NCBI GenBank assembly: GCA_002812745.2
Contig: NCSJ02000651.1
Coordinates: 1 to 10,868 of the forward strand
Direction of reading: 5' to 3'
From: Scytalidium lignicola
Lineage: Eukaryota > Ascomycota > Leotiomycetes
DNA: 10,868 nt
The notes under the pieces are model-generated. The model did not search any database, was not told the origin of the DNA, and was given only the letters and a program-made list of their open reading frames with translations. This document shows, piece by piece, positions 1-8,175 of this stretch (position 1 is the first letter of the stretch; each line of letters opens with the position of its first letter). A program made the position numbers and the translations under genes.

Positions 1-175
1 GTGAGACTATGGTCTGGTCTGACAACAAAAGTGGGGACTGTTTCACGTTCGGTCTCAAANCCTTGAGACCGAACCGTGTGGCTTACGGTCTCGCTTAAAT
101 TTTTGCGGACAAGACTGTGTGGCTTACGGTCTTGTCCAGACGGGACCACGGTCCAATGCAACGGTCCGGCCAGTC
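1..175. repeat. GC-rich hairpin array, edge of an unidentified element
   Basis: This segment stands out from the AT-rich DNA that starts near 176 and carries little RIP damage. It is built from variants of CGGTCY and its complement, arranged as stem-loops. An 11-bp perfect stem is at 48-58/63-73 (TTCGGTCTCAA), with the undetermined base 60 in its loop. A 7-bp stem is at 65-71/86-92 (GAGACCG) and a 9-bp stem at 107-115/129-137 (GGACAAGAC). The short palindrome GGACC-AC-GGTCC is at 143-154, and ACGGTCC occurs at 148 and 161. The first two stems share the arm at 65-71, so they exclude each other. Dense subterminal repeats of this kind are common at the ends of DNA transposons and in some LTRs. 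No terminal inverted repeat or target duplication can be fixed because the window begins inside the segment. Confidence 0.6.
76..132. repeat. Two copies of a 16-bp repeat, each in a hairpin loop
   Basis: GTGTGGCTTACGGTCT occurs at 76-91 and again at 117-132, 41 bp apart. The match continues for two more bases if a C/T difference is allowed (TCG versus TTG). In both copies GTGTGGCTTA lies in the loop of a stem, while the stems differ (GAGACCG/CGGTCTC and GGACAAGAC/GTCTTGTCC). A fixed loop on two different but complementary stems suggests that the folded shape has been kept. Whether the fold acts in DNA (transposase binding) or in RNA cannot be told. Confidence 0.6.
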
Positions 176-190
176 TATTAATAGAATTGA

Positions 191-1385
191 ATTACTAAAG
201 TTAAAACTAGAAATTACAATCATTAAAGAGTACTAAAAAGAGCTTAACAAGTTGACTATAGTTGTTACTTCATTATCAGTACTACTAGTAAAACATAAAC
301 ATAAAAGACTTTGTAAATATCTTAAAGTTATCATCTTCTTATAAGATGAAGAACTTAAACAACCTTAATTTATGATCTTATATTAAGTTGAAATATTAAG
401 ACTACTTGAAAAGGGCATTTTCGAGATTGTAAACTTTTAAAGTATACTTAATAATATATGTATATTCAATACTAAGTTTGTAAATGAAATTAAGAATAAA
501 GGAACTGAAAAAGCTGTCAAAAAATTACATCTTATAGTACAAGCTTACAAGGACAATAAGAAGAAGCTTGTTTTGACTTAATTACTTATTATTTAACATA
601 TTAACCAGTATATTATTCTTTGTATTACTATTATAGAGTATAAAAGTATAAGCTTGTACTTACAAAACATTTTACAAGTATACATACAATTTATCACTTT
701 GCTAAATCAGGATTTCTATATATGATTACCTTTAAAGCTTATAAAGTAACTTAATCTTTGTAAAGGCTTAATTCTACAAGTTATAAAGTTATTTTACAAA
801 GTCTCTGAAGTTGAAAACCATTAATTCTAAACTTATTACTCTTATTATATTAAAGTGCTTATTATAAAATCATCAATAATAACCTTTGCTTATTGTACAA
901 CATTAAACCTTTTAATGTTGTAAAGTTTTAAACTAATAATACCTTGTTTGTCGAAGACATTTAATTTACTGAACTTAAGCAAGAACAACTGAAAAAAGCC
1001 AATTTCTTAGTAAAAGAATATAAAATATTAATTATTAACAAAGGAATCAAGTTTAATAAGAGTATTATACAACTGAACAATATTAGAATTTTATTTACTT
1101 AAGAGTATTAATATGTTAATTTACAGCTTATAACTAGGAAATTAGTTATTATAACAAGCTTATAAGGAATTATACATTAAAACTTTATCATCAAGGAGTA
1201 ATATATTATATAACATGCTTAAGGAGTATATATAACTTTAATTTGTTAACCAGAAGTGTTATACAACTTATTAATAGTTACTTAGGCTATTAATCTTAGT
1301 TAAGAAGACATGAAATCACTGAATAAACACTTATAATAACAAATCCAGAATGTTGTTAAAGGAATACAATTTGTCAAGCTTAAAA
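191..1385 (+). pseudogene. Ty1/copia reverse transcriptase remnant (RVT_2), broken by RIP
   Basis: The plus strand encodes a recognisable copia polymerase: LLEKGIFEIV near 403, NEIKNKGTEKA near 487, then LVLT followed by a stop where TQSPTIQR-type sequence is usual. LNQDFYI lies near 700, TNNTLFV at 932-952 and SLNKHL near 1315. In this fungal copia family the catalytic pair is Asp-Asp in a T-D-D-T context. Here both are Asn codons (935-940), as two G-to-A changes would give. About twenty in-frame stops sit mostly at Gln or Arg positions, and one single-base frame change lies near 872. Homology begins at or before 191 and fades at about 1385, before a recognisable RNase H. Gag, protease, integrase and LTRs are absent, so this is an internal fragment. 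It cannot make an active enzyme. Confidence 0.85.
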
Positions 1386-1531
1386 AAATATATTTAAAAA
1401 ACTTGAAGATATAGAAAATAAAGGAGAAAGTATATAAAGTTATAATTATACAAATTACTTAATATAAGAAGAATAAGAAATATCTTATAATATTAGAATT
1501 ATAACTTGAAATACTTAATATACTAATTAGC

Positions 1532-1962
1532 TGTCATAATATAAGTTAATTATATTAAAAATATTAAAAAAATGATTTATTCTTTTTAATGTTAAAGTAT
1601 ATAATATAGTTAATTATAGAATAAAGTATAACTAACTTAGTTATAAAATAAAGTATTACTAACCTAATTATAGTCAAGTTAAAAAATAAGGTATAACCAA
1701 CTTAACACTCTTGAAGCTGTCTTAAAAATGTTATAACATATGTTAACCTTTTTAAAAACATTATACTTTTACTATAATACTTATAAAAGCCTTAAAGCAA
1801 AGCTTTAATAATAAACTTAAAAGAAACTTATAATAATACTTATAAATTATAATATATTTAATCCTTCTTTATAATGTTAATACAATTGTTAATAACATTA
1901 TTAACAATTTTGCAGATTAACTAAAAGAGTATTATAAAAATTCAATGGTTAAACTCTTAATA
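1532..1962. repeat. Direct repeat, copy 1 (about 0.43 kb, possible degenerate LTR)
   Basis: This segment matches 2138-2538 in the same orientation over its whole length. Shared landmarks include GAAGCTGTCTTAA, TAATACTTATAAAAGC and TTTTGCAGATTAACTAAAAG. The two copies differ by many A/G and C/T changes and a net difference of about 30 bases in length. Copy 1 opens with TGTCATAATATAA and its match ends at CTCTTAATA. The aligned ends of copies 1 and 2 together suggest an ancestral TG...CA, as in an LTR. No reading frame or known family was recognised. The 146 bases between the copia remnant and this repeat hold nothing recognisable. Confidence 0.6.
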
Positions 1963-2137
1963 TATTTCTGATTATTATAATAACTTTAATTCTGCTTAAT
2001 ATACATGTTAAATAGCTTATATAGAAGATTCTACTTTATTATATCACTTTAATTGCCTAAGAATTTTAGAATAATAAAATTAAGTTAAAATAAGATTATA
2101 ATCTAACAAGATGTCTGATTCGATTAAAATAAGACTA
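1963..2137. other. AT-rich spacer between the direct repeats
   Basis: These 175 bases separate the two copies of the direct repeat. They do not resemble either repeat or the sequence left of copy 1, and no gene or primer-binding site is visible. If the repeats were LTRs, the element between them would be an extreme deletion derivative. Confidence 0.4.
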
Positions 2138-2538
2138 TATCATAATATAAATCAATTGTATTAAAGGTAAAAGGATGATTTATTCTCCTTAATACTAAAG
2201 TACATAATATAACTAGTTATAGAATAAAGTATTATCAACTTGGCTATAGTCAAGTTAAGGAATAAGATATGACTGACCTAGTACTCCTGAAGCTGTCTTA
2301 AGAACATTATAACATATACTAACTTTTTTGAAAGCATTATGCCCTTTTTGTAATACTTATAAAAGCTTTAAAGTAAAGCTTTAATAATGAACTTAAAAGA
2401 AACTTATGATAATGCTTATAAACTATGATATACTTAATCTTCCTCTGTAACGTTAGTGTAATTGTTAATAATATCATTGACGATTTTGCAGATTAACTAA
2501 AAGAATATTATAAAAATTCAATAATTAAACTCTTAACA
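2138..2538. repeat. Direct repeat, copy 2
   Basis: This is the partner of 1532-1962. It keeps more C and G than copy 1 (for example ACTCCTGAAGCTGTCTTAAG near 2281 and CCTCTGTAACGTTAGTG near 2443), so the copies have decayed independently. It begins TATCATAATATAA where copy 1 has TGTCATAATATAA, and ends CTCTTAACA where copy 1 has CTCTTAATA. Both end differences are RIP-type transitions. No five-base target duplication was found around the pair. Confidence 0.6.
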
Positions 2539-2549
2539 TGTTTTTATTA

Positions 2550-2651
2550 GGAACGAGTAATTGAATAGCTTTACCACTCGGCTAAACTGGCTAAAAAGGC
2601 GCAATATTAGCGGTCGCACCGCTAATAGCTATTCTACTATATATAGCGTTC
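2550..2651. mobile_element. Small undamaged hairpin element, MITE-like or SINE-like
   Basis: This 102-bp island of higher G+C lies inside heavily mutated AT-rich DNA. It holds a perfect hairpin, ATTAGCGGT (2606-2614), loop CGC, ACCGCTAAT (2618-2626). The right arm runs directly into AGCTATTC (2627-2634), the reverse complement of GAATAGCT at 2563-2570. GAACG (2551-2555) and CGTTC (2647-2651) form a short inverted pair at the ends. TTA lies just outside both ends (2547-2549 and 2652-2654), a possible 3-bp target duplication. The minus strand carries TAGCCGAGTGG (2574-2584), which fits the tRNA-type A box, but no convincing B box follows. Its size and low mutation load fit a short repeat that escaped RIP or inserted later. 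The family is not recognised. Confidence 0.5.
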
Positions 2652-3120
2652 TTAACACTTATTAACATGTATAAAGATTTTAGAACTAATAACACAAAAG
2701 TTCAATAGATTAAGCTTGTAATTAGTATTAGAAGAAGAAACTTATTTCATAAAAACTTCGAATAAAGTAATATCACTTACAAAAGTTCTAGTTACAAGAT
2801 AATTGCTAATATATATAATTAACTTGTATACTTTGTTCTAAAGTATAAGGAAAATATTAATAACAATTATAATAATACAAGTTCTTGTAAATATAAAACA
2901 TTTAACTCTCTTAAAGACTTTATTTTACCATAGTATATAAGAAGTAATTTCTTTATGTCAAATATCTTTATAATTATAGAAGATATCAAGTTTCTCTTTA
3001 CTAAACTCATTTCTACTATCAATTCTAATTAGTGTAAAAGTAATATTCTATTGATTTTTGAGAAGAGTATAATATATAATTATAATATTATATATACTTT
3101 TCTTTTCTTTATAAGTATAA
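2652..3120. other. Unassigned AT-rich stretch between hairpin element and gypsy copy A
   Basis: No known family was recognised in these 469 bases. One plus-strand frame (about 2652-3070) has only about five stops in roughly 140 codons, all TAA or TAG, which is few for DNA this rich in A and T. It may be a decayed coding remnant. Near 3068-3100 there is a long imperfect AT palindrome (core TATAATATATAATTATAATATTATATATA). It lies next to the point where similarity to gypsy reverse transcriptase stops, so it may mark a rearrangement junction. Confidence 0.35.
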
Positions 3121-4070
3121 CCTTAAATAATATATATTTTGTTTAAATAACAACTTTCTACTTATTACTTTCTTTAATCTTAATTAGATTAAATGTTAAC
3201 TATAAGTTTAACTTGATGAATATAACAACTCCTTTCAGTTTGTCCATCATTGAATTGATTAATAATAAGGGGTATTAGTCTTTCTCAATTTTATTATTCA
3301 AATGTTTATAATCATCATAAGGTCATCTTAATGGATTGTCTTCTTTCTTTACATAATGTAATAGTATTCTAGCTTTGTTATAACCTTCTTTGTACAAACC
3401 TCTAAGCATCATTTTCTTAAGTAACTATTTTTTCATTGTTTTATCTTCAGTAAGAATTGTTTGATAAATTAGTTTATAAGTTAGTTTAAACTCCTCTTTG
3501 AACTTTATCTTATAATCTTATGGTTTATACTTGAGTAAGGCTGAATTATCAGGNTTTTTTTATGAATAGCTTTAACTATTTATAATATTCCTCAAGAATA
3601 TGTTTTAAAGTCTTGTCAACATAAATAACTTCTAAGGACACTTCCTCTAAGAAGGTAATTATACTCATTCTCTAATCAATTATTAGATTATGCTTTTTCA
3701 TCTATTCAATTCTTAATATTACTTAATATATTCTTAACCTTATAATATTAAAGGATATACTTTCTTGATAGCCTTTACTAATCCTTATATCTAGATTTTG
3801 AGTTTAGACATCAATATACTTTTAAACTTTAGTACTGTTCACTAATGATATTAAGTAGTTATCTTTCTTAACTTTGTGTTAAGTCTAAGTTACTTTACAA
3901 CTTATTCACTAATGAAGTTTCTTTTAACTTTTAAATCAATTAAAGCCTTTATTAGCTTTCTGTATAATTTTATGTTTATGTACAATGAACTTTTACTGTT
4001 CATAGAGTATAAGTTAACATTTCTAACATTGTTAACTGATATATTATCTTTGATTTCCAGATCTTTAACA
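3121..4070 (-). pseudogene. Gypsy protease and N-terminal reverse transcriptase, truncated
   Basis: The protease is seen as KALI-D-L-K with NFISE shortly after (near 3950-3900). The retroviral-type active site is D-S-G; here Asp (codon 3937-3935) is kept, while Ser is Leu and Gly is Lys, both explained by transitions. Reverse transcriptase begins near 3640 with DNSALLKYK, DYKIKFKEEF, GLYKEGYNKARILLHYVKK, YPLLLINS and IFIKLNL, which corresponds to the F-x-K-L-D-L motif before the first catalytic Asp. That residue reads as Asn. The match to the plus-strand gypsy copy at 8176-8605 is gap-free over 429 bases and stops at 3121, before YLDD. Removing the undetermined bases 3554 and 4191 keeps the frame open. 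Confidence 0.8.
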
Positions 4071-5165
4071 TTTTCTTAAAGTTCCTCAAACAATGCTCTT
4101 TATCTTTTTACAAGATCTTTTAGTCTTAGTCCATCAAGGCTTCTATTATTCATGAATGCTTGTGTATCTTATACTTAGTTAACTATTTTGNTTTTTAAGG
4201 CATTCTCTTATATCAACAATTAAAATATCACTTTCCTTAAGAATCCTTCTTATAATATTCAAAAGGTACATTATTACTTCTTAGTTAAATTGTTAATTAA
4301 TCTTCTGTATTTGTTCATCTTCCTTTAGAAACATAATAAGTAGTTCTAAAGGTAATAAATCTTCTTTTAGTTCATTAACCTAAGGTAAAGCTTTTATATC
4401 CTAGTTTACTTGTTCAATAATATTCCTTTGTATACCTAGTCTAACCTAGTTTTATATTTGCAGAGTATGATATTATTCAGCTTTAAGCAATTATTCTACT
4501 AAATTTCCTAAACCTCAGATTTCTTTGTATAATGTTTCTGCCTTTGATCTTTCTTATTAGAAGGTTATTATCAAAAGTCCTTCTTATAATACATTATATT
4601 GTTCTTATATAATATAGTTTAATCCTTCCTTTATTATTATCCAAGCATGTTCAAGCATTTGATTAAAGTCATCTTGAATTCAAGTTCTCTTTACTAACAA
4701 GAGAAATTCTCTTATTCTTTTCTTTATAACAATGTTTTGAAAATTGATTTTATAAACTAGAACAAGATCTTTTAAATTAAACTCTTGTTCTTTAATAATT
4801 ATTTCCTCTTATTATATAGTTTTATAAAGTTAACTTCTGTTTAAGATCTTCTATTCTCTTAGTCCTCTTATACTAATCATTAGATAGTATCTTAGGATTA
4901 ATACTTCTCTAGAAATAAGATAAATTTCTGTTAGTATAACTTTAAAGTTTATTAGCATAATTATCCAGATTTTACTAACTCTTAAGATTGATCTCCATTT
5001 GTTTGTATTCTTAACTTCCTCTTCATCTTGAGGGTGTCTTATATGTTGAGTTCTTGTTATAAGTACAAAATCTGTTTTAAGGATTCTTGTTATCATTATC
5101 TTGTCCACATCAGTCTTAATGACATGGTGTAGTACAGTTACCAAGTCTTGGAGAACTTCTCCCTT
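4071..5165 (-). pseudogene. Gag-to-protease linker of gypsy copy A, coiled-coil rich
   Basis: About 1.1 kb lies between the zinc knuckle region and the protease, more than is usual in simple chromoviral gypsy elements. The minus strand reads as long stretches rich in Gln, Glu, Lys and Leu, such as QVNELKEDLLPLELL and LVKRQRALFEELQENVKDLE (with stops taken as Gln), a pattern typical of coiled coils. Part of it (5144-4851) is open for 97 codons with no stop, notable in such damaged DNA. An A8 run near 5172 (8 T on the plus strand) changes the frame relative to the zinc knuckle; seven would join them. No enzyme domain was recognised. It is probably part of the Gag-Pol polyprotein, perhaps a multimerisation or partner-binding region. 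Confidence 0.5.
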
Positions 5166-6483
5166 TAAAGCGTTTTTTTTGTTCGTCCTTAAAGTTCTCT
5201 TCTGAATTCGAGCTTTCTTCTTCTAGTGATTCTGACAAGATATTCTTGATTTTTAGGATTCTTATAACTTCAACTTTAACTAATATACTTAACTTGTTTT
5301 CTTTCTTAAAAGTATTTGTTATATGTTTAAGAAGTTTATACTTGAAATATAACTTGTTTTTTCTTTTTTTTGTTAAGTTCTTTAAAGAAGATTCTAAAGG
5401 AATTTCCNTTTTTTACTTCTTTTTTCAAAGTACTTCTTTTCCTTTCTTTTAAAGGGTTTTCCTTTTTTCATAGTATTTAACTTTATAAGATCTTCTCAAT
5501 CCTTCTTATTATTAGTCTTTCTTTGATTAAAGTAAGATTCTTCTTTCTTATCCAAGATTATTTTATATTATTCATTTCTAATCTTGATAGATAAGTTAAT
5601 AAGAGCATTGAGTATTATAATTATTAATCGTTAGTATAATTCCTCCTTAATAAAGTCCTTAAGTCTAGTCTTATACTAGTGTATATAAACTTCTTCTTCT
5701 TAGTTGACTATTATTATATACTAATAATAGAATATTGTATATTTATTAAAGCTCTTAATTTGTTTAAGATAAACTAATTGTCTTTTAACATTCCTTTTTT
5801 TGTTAACATCTTTATACAAGCACTTGAGTTCTCTTGTATAGTTAACCTAACTTGTAATAATGTTGATTACTTCTTAATTTGTTATTTTTCTGTTTATCAT
5901 GAACTATTTATCCTTAAAAAGTTAAAACCAAGTTTTAACTATTCCTCTTAAGTATGTTGATGCTTATAAGACTTTATACATGTCTTGAAGTAGTAATTGA
6001 TTATTCAATACTAAATAAGTTCTTGTTTGAGTAAGATATGCCTTTAACTTCTTTTTATCTTTATAGAACAAGTTTAGTCTGATGATTTTAACTTCTTTAA
6101 AGGTTATTATTAGAATTTGTTCAGTGTTGTTCTTAAGTTTAAAGTCTAGATCAAGGTTTAAACTTAAAGCTCTTAATATTAATACTAGTTTTGAGTTAGA
6201 TATAAGTAATAAAGGTATTAGTTTCTTTTTTACAACTCTTGATGATTCTCTTACAGTTAATCTCTTTGTTAACTTAATAGTTTACTTTAATAGTATAACA
6301 ACTTTCTTTAATACTCTTTTTTGAATGTTAGTTTCTTTAATAGTTTAATTCTTACCTTAGTCTTCTTCAGAATTATCTTCTGAACTTTCTTTAGATCCTT
6401 CTTCAGATCCCTCTTTAAATTCCTCTTTAAAGCTTTTATCAAAACTTTCTTTAAGTTGTTGTTCATCATTATTATTTATTAGT
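5166..6483 (-). pseudogene. Gypsy gag with capsid and CCHC zinc knuckle, broken by RIP
   Basis: Gag is the structural protein that forms the particle and packages element RNA. The N-terminus is Ser/Glu rich (KEEFKEGSEEGSKESSED near 6435-6380). The capsid region shows KKLKAYLTQTRTYL (about 6055-6020) and ASTYLRG...WF (about 5965-5925), matching the retrotransposon Gag fold family. An L-N-T-M stretch after K lies near 5480, where this family has P-M-D/E-L-D. The zinc knuckle, C-x2-C-x4-H-x4-C, is at 5349-5308 with spacing intact, but it reads Y-x2-Y-x4-H-x4-F. The two Cys-to-Tyr changes are RIP-type; the Phe is not. No good ATG is left in the frame: the start is probably an ATA near 6483. Stops are frequent, and base 5408 is undetermined. 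Confidence 0.75.
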
Positions 6484-6530
6484 ATGTTTATTTTTAAATC
6501 CTAATTCATCAAGATAAACAATGTTCAAAA

Positions 6531-6859
6531 TGTTACAAAATTATACTATCCAGGTTATTGAATAGTCAAGGATAAGGTAAATGTTCAAGGACAGTAGAAA
6601 CAAAAGATACTTAAACAAGTGACTAAGTTAAAGGTAAGATTTAATAATGTATTTAAGTTGAACACAAAGAGTCTACTCTTATGTTCTTATAATGTACTTA
6701 TATAGATAATAAAATACAGTTGAATCCTTTAGAGTCCTTGGAATCTTCTGGAGTCTCCTAGGAATCTTAAGACTTTATTATGTAATCCTTGATTACTAGG
6801 TTCTTTATACATACTATTTGTATACTAAGCCTTAGGCTTACATTAATCAGCTTGTTAAG
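6531..6859 (-). repeat. LTR of gypsy copy A (5' LTR), heavily mutated
   Basis: This matches 9558-9896 along its length, in the same orientation. Where that LTR has C or G this one usually has T or A (for example CGCCATCC versus TACTATCC), so it is the RIP-damaged version. Gag follows on the minus strand about 50 bases downstream, which makes this the 5' LTR. The 3' boundary TGTAACA (minus strand, 6537-6531) is kept; the 5' boundary is CTTAACA where the better copy has TGTAACA. A primer-binding site should follow at 6530-6515 but cannot be recognised. Confidence 0.8.
6697..6704 (-). promoter_or_regulatory. TATA box of the 5' LTR
   Basis: TATATAAG on the minus strand is identical to the sequence at the same place in the less damaged LTR. 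It lies in mid-LTR, as expected for a promoter that drives transcription toward gag. It contains no CA or TG dinucleotide, so RIP would leave it unchanged. Confidence 0.5.
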
Positions 6860-6862
6860 TGA

Positions 6863-8172
6863 TATCTATAACATAAGATAGTTATTAATATTAGATTGTT
6901 AATTAAAAGGTAAAGACATAAGAGATATCTTATCAAGTTTATACTTAGGATTAAAGTGTATAATAATGATATATATACTTTAATATTGAGTAAAAGTTTA
7001 TTGAACAACCTTTGTTAAAGGCTTTTCTGACAAGCTTATTTTAAGTTATAGAAATCTATAATTATAAGTTAAGTTATAAGCTTGTTATTTGTATTTATTT
7101 TAATTGTTATCAACTTTGAATTTAAAAATGAGAACCTTTTGTGTAAATATTATAAATTTATAATAAAAGTAATATATAACAATATAAAGGTTATCTTATA
7201 AGTTCTCTTTAACAAGTTTAATTCATTATTAAGTTGTACTTATACATTACTTTATATACTTTAGCATATGCTTGAAAAGGGAATCCTAATAGTAATTAGT
7301 TGTTGAAAATATAAGAAACAGGTTAAGTCTTCTAAGATAGTATATATAAGTCTTAAGCTTAAGTACTTTGCTTTTTTAGAATAATTATATACTTTAAAGG
7401 TTATTAATAAAATAAAATATAGAGTTCAGAAGTACTTAAGCTTTTGAAAAGTTAATATCAATGAAAGTTGTTTGTAAATCCTTGATCTAGATCTTTGGGA
7501 ATTATAAGCTTTTAACTTGTTTAATCTTATTATTAAAATTAATATCATAGTATATTAACCTAAAGTAATTCTTGTGAATATAATAAGAGTTTTGACTTTG
7601 AATTTGACTATGTATTAAGATGTTGAAAACTATATATTAGAAGTGTAGATGATAAGTAAACTGGCTATCCTTATACTTGATCAAGTGTTTGATATATAGT
7701 TTATAATTTATAAATCTAATATAAGGTATTATAAACTTAACCTTACTAGTAGGAAATAATGTAAAAAAGGCTAAACTTAACAGTACTTGATTTCTGTTAA
7801 ATTCTAATAGTAATATAAACTTGAATAATAGTATAGTTAAGTATATAATATGTTTGTAAATGTTTATTCAAAACTATTCAAGCTTATCTTGTTCTGCAAT
7901 TAAATTAGGAATTATAGATATAATAGGTTTAAGCTTTTTAATCTCTTTCTTTTAAGTATCAATTGAAGTTTTAAGATATAACTCAGAAGGTTATTCAATG
8001 TTTTTAACAGTAATCTTATGAGTTGTAATATTCTCTATAGTACACTTATCTTGTAGAAGTTATATAAGGGTATAAGTATTAACTTTAATGTCTTAATAGT
8101 TAAGATGATGTTATTTCAAATATTCAAGTTATATATAAACAAGTTCTTAATATACATAAAAGTTATAAATGA
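6863..8172 (-). pseudogene. Helitron Rep/helicase remnant (Helitron_like_N), HUH motif destroyed
   Basis: One minus-strand frame crosses the whole segment without an evident shift. In order it shows YLKQHHLNYQDIKVN-like sequence near 8120 (with a stop read as Gln), IPNLIAEQDKLE near 7900, EFNRNQVLLSLAF then TLFP (7800-7745), YIKHLIKYKDSQF (7685-7645), ALLNSI-like VLLNSIFYF near 7425, LFKHMLKYIK near 7270, FTQKVL near 7140, and NPKYKLDKISLMSLPF (6950-6905). These match the N-terminal Rep part of fungal Helitrons, rolling-circle transposons. The nuclease motif W-Q-A-R-G-S-P-H-x-H-G is found at about 7090-7055, but both His are Tyr (7066-7064 and 7060-7058) and Trp is a stop. The catalytic Tyr region and the SF1 helicase are absent. 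It is cut at both sides by gypsy sequence. Confidence 0.85.
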
Positions 8173-8175
8173 ATT

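Larger units (their letters stand above)
3121..6859 (-). mobile_element. Ty3/gypsy retrotransposon copy A, 5' part
   Basis: Read on the minus strand this is, in order: 5' LTR (6859-6531), a short leader, gag (from about 6483), zinc knuckle (5349-5308), a long coiled-coil linker, protease (active-site region near 3937), and the start of reverse transcriptase, ending at 3121. The LTR matches the one at 9558-9896, so copies A and B belong to one family. RNase H, integrase and the 3' LTR are missing on the left, so the element is truncated or was split by a rearrangement. It abuts the Helitron remnant at its LTR end. All parts show RIP-type damage, so it cannot move by itself. Confidence 0.75.

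Noticed and set aside
3876..4079. Plus-strand open frame of 67 codons.
   Set aside because: It is antisense to the gypsy protease region and low in complexity, with no family match seen.
5246..5452. Plus-strand open frame of 68 codons.
   Set aside because: It is antisense to the gag zinc knuckle region; its Phe-rich sequence reflects Lys/Glu codons on the other strand.
6082..6324. Plus-strand open frame of 80 codons.
   Set aside because: It is antisense to the N-terminal part of gag.
6860..6871. TGATATC after the left LTR as a mutated tRNA primer-binding site (TGGTATC).
   Set aside because: These bases belong to the Helitron remnant or its edge, and the LTR is transcribed the other way, so a primer site should lie on the other side.
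7355..7443. Perfect 14-bp inverted repeat AAGCTTAAGTACTT with a 61-base spacer.
   Set aside because: It lies inside the Helitron coding remnant and is made of AT-rich words that recur by chance in RIP-mutated DNA.
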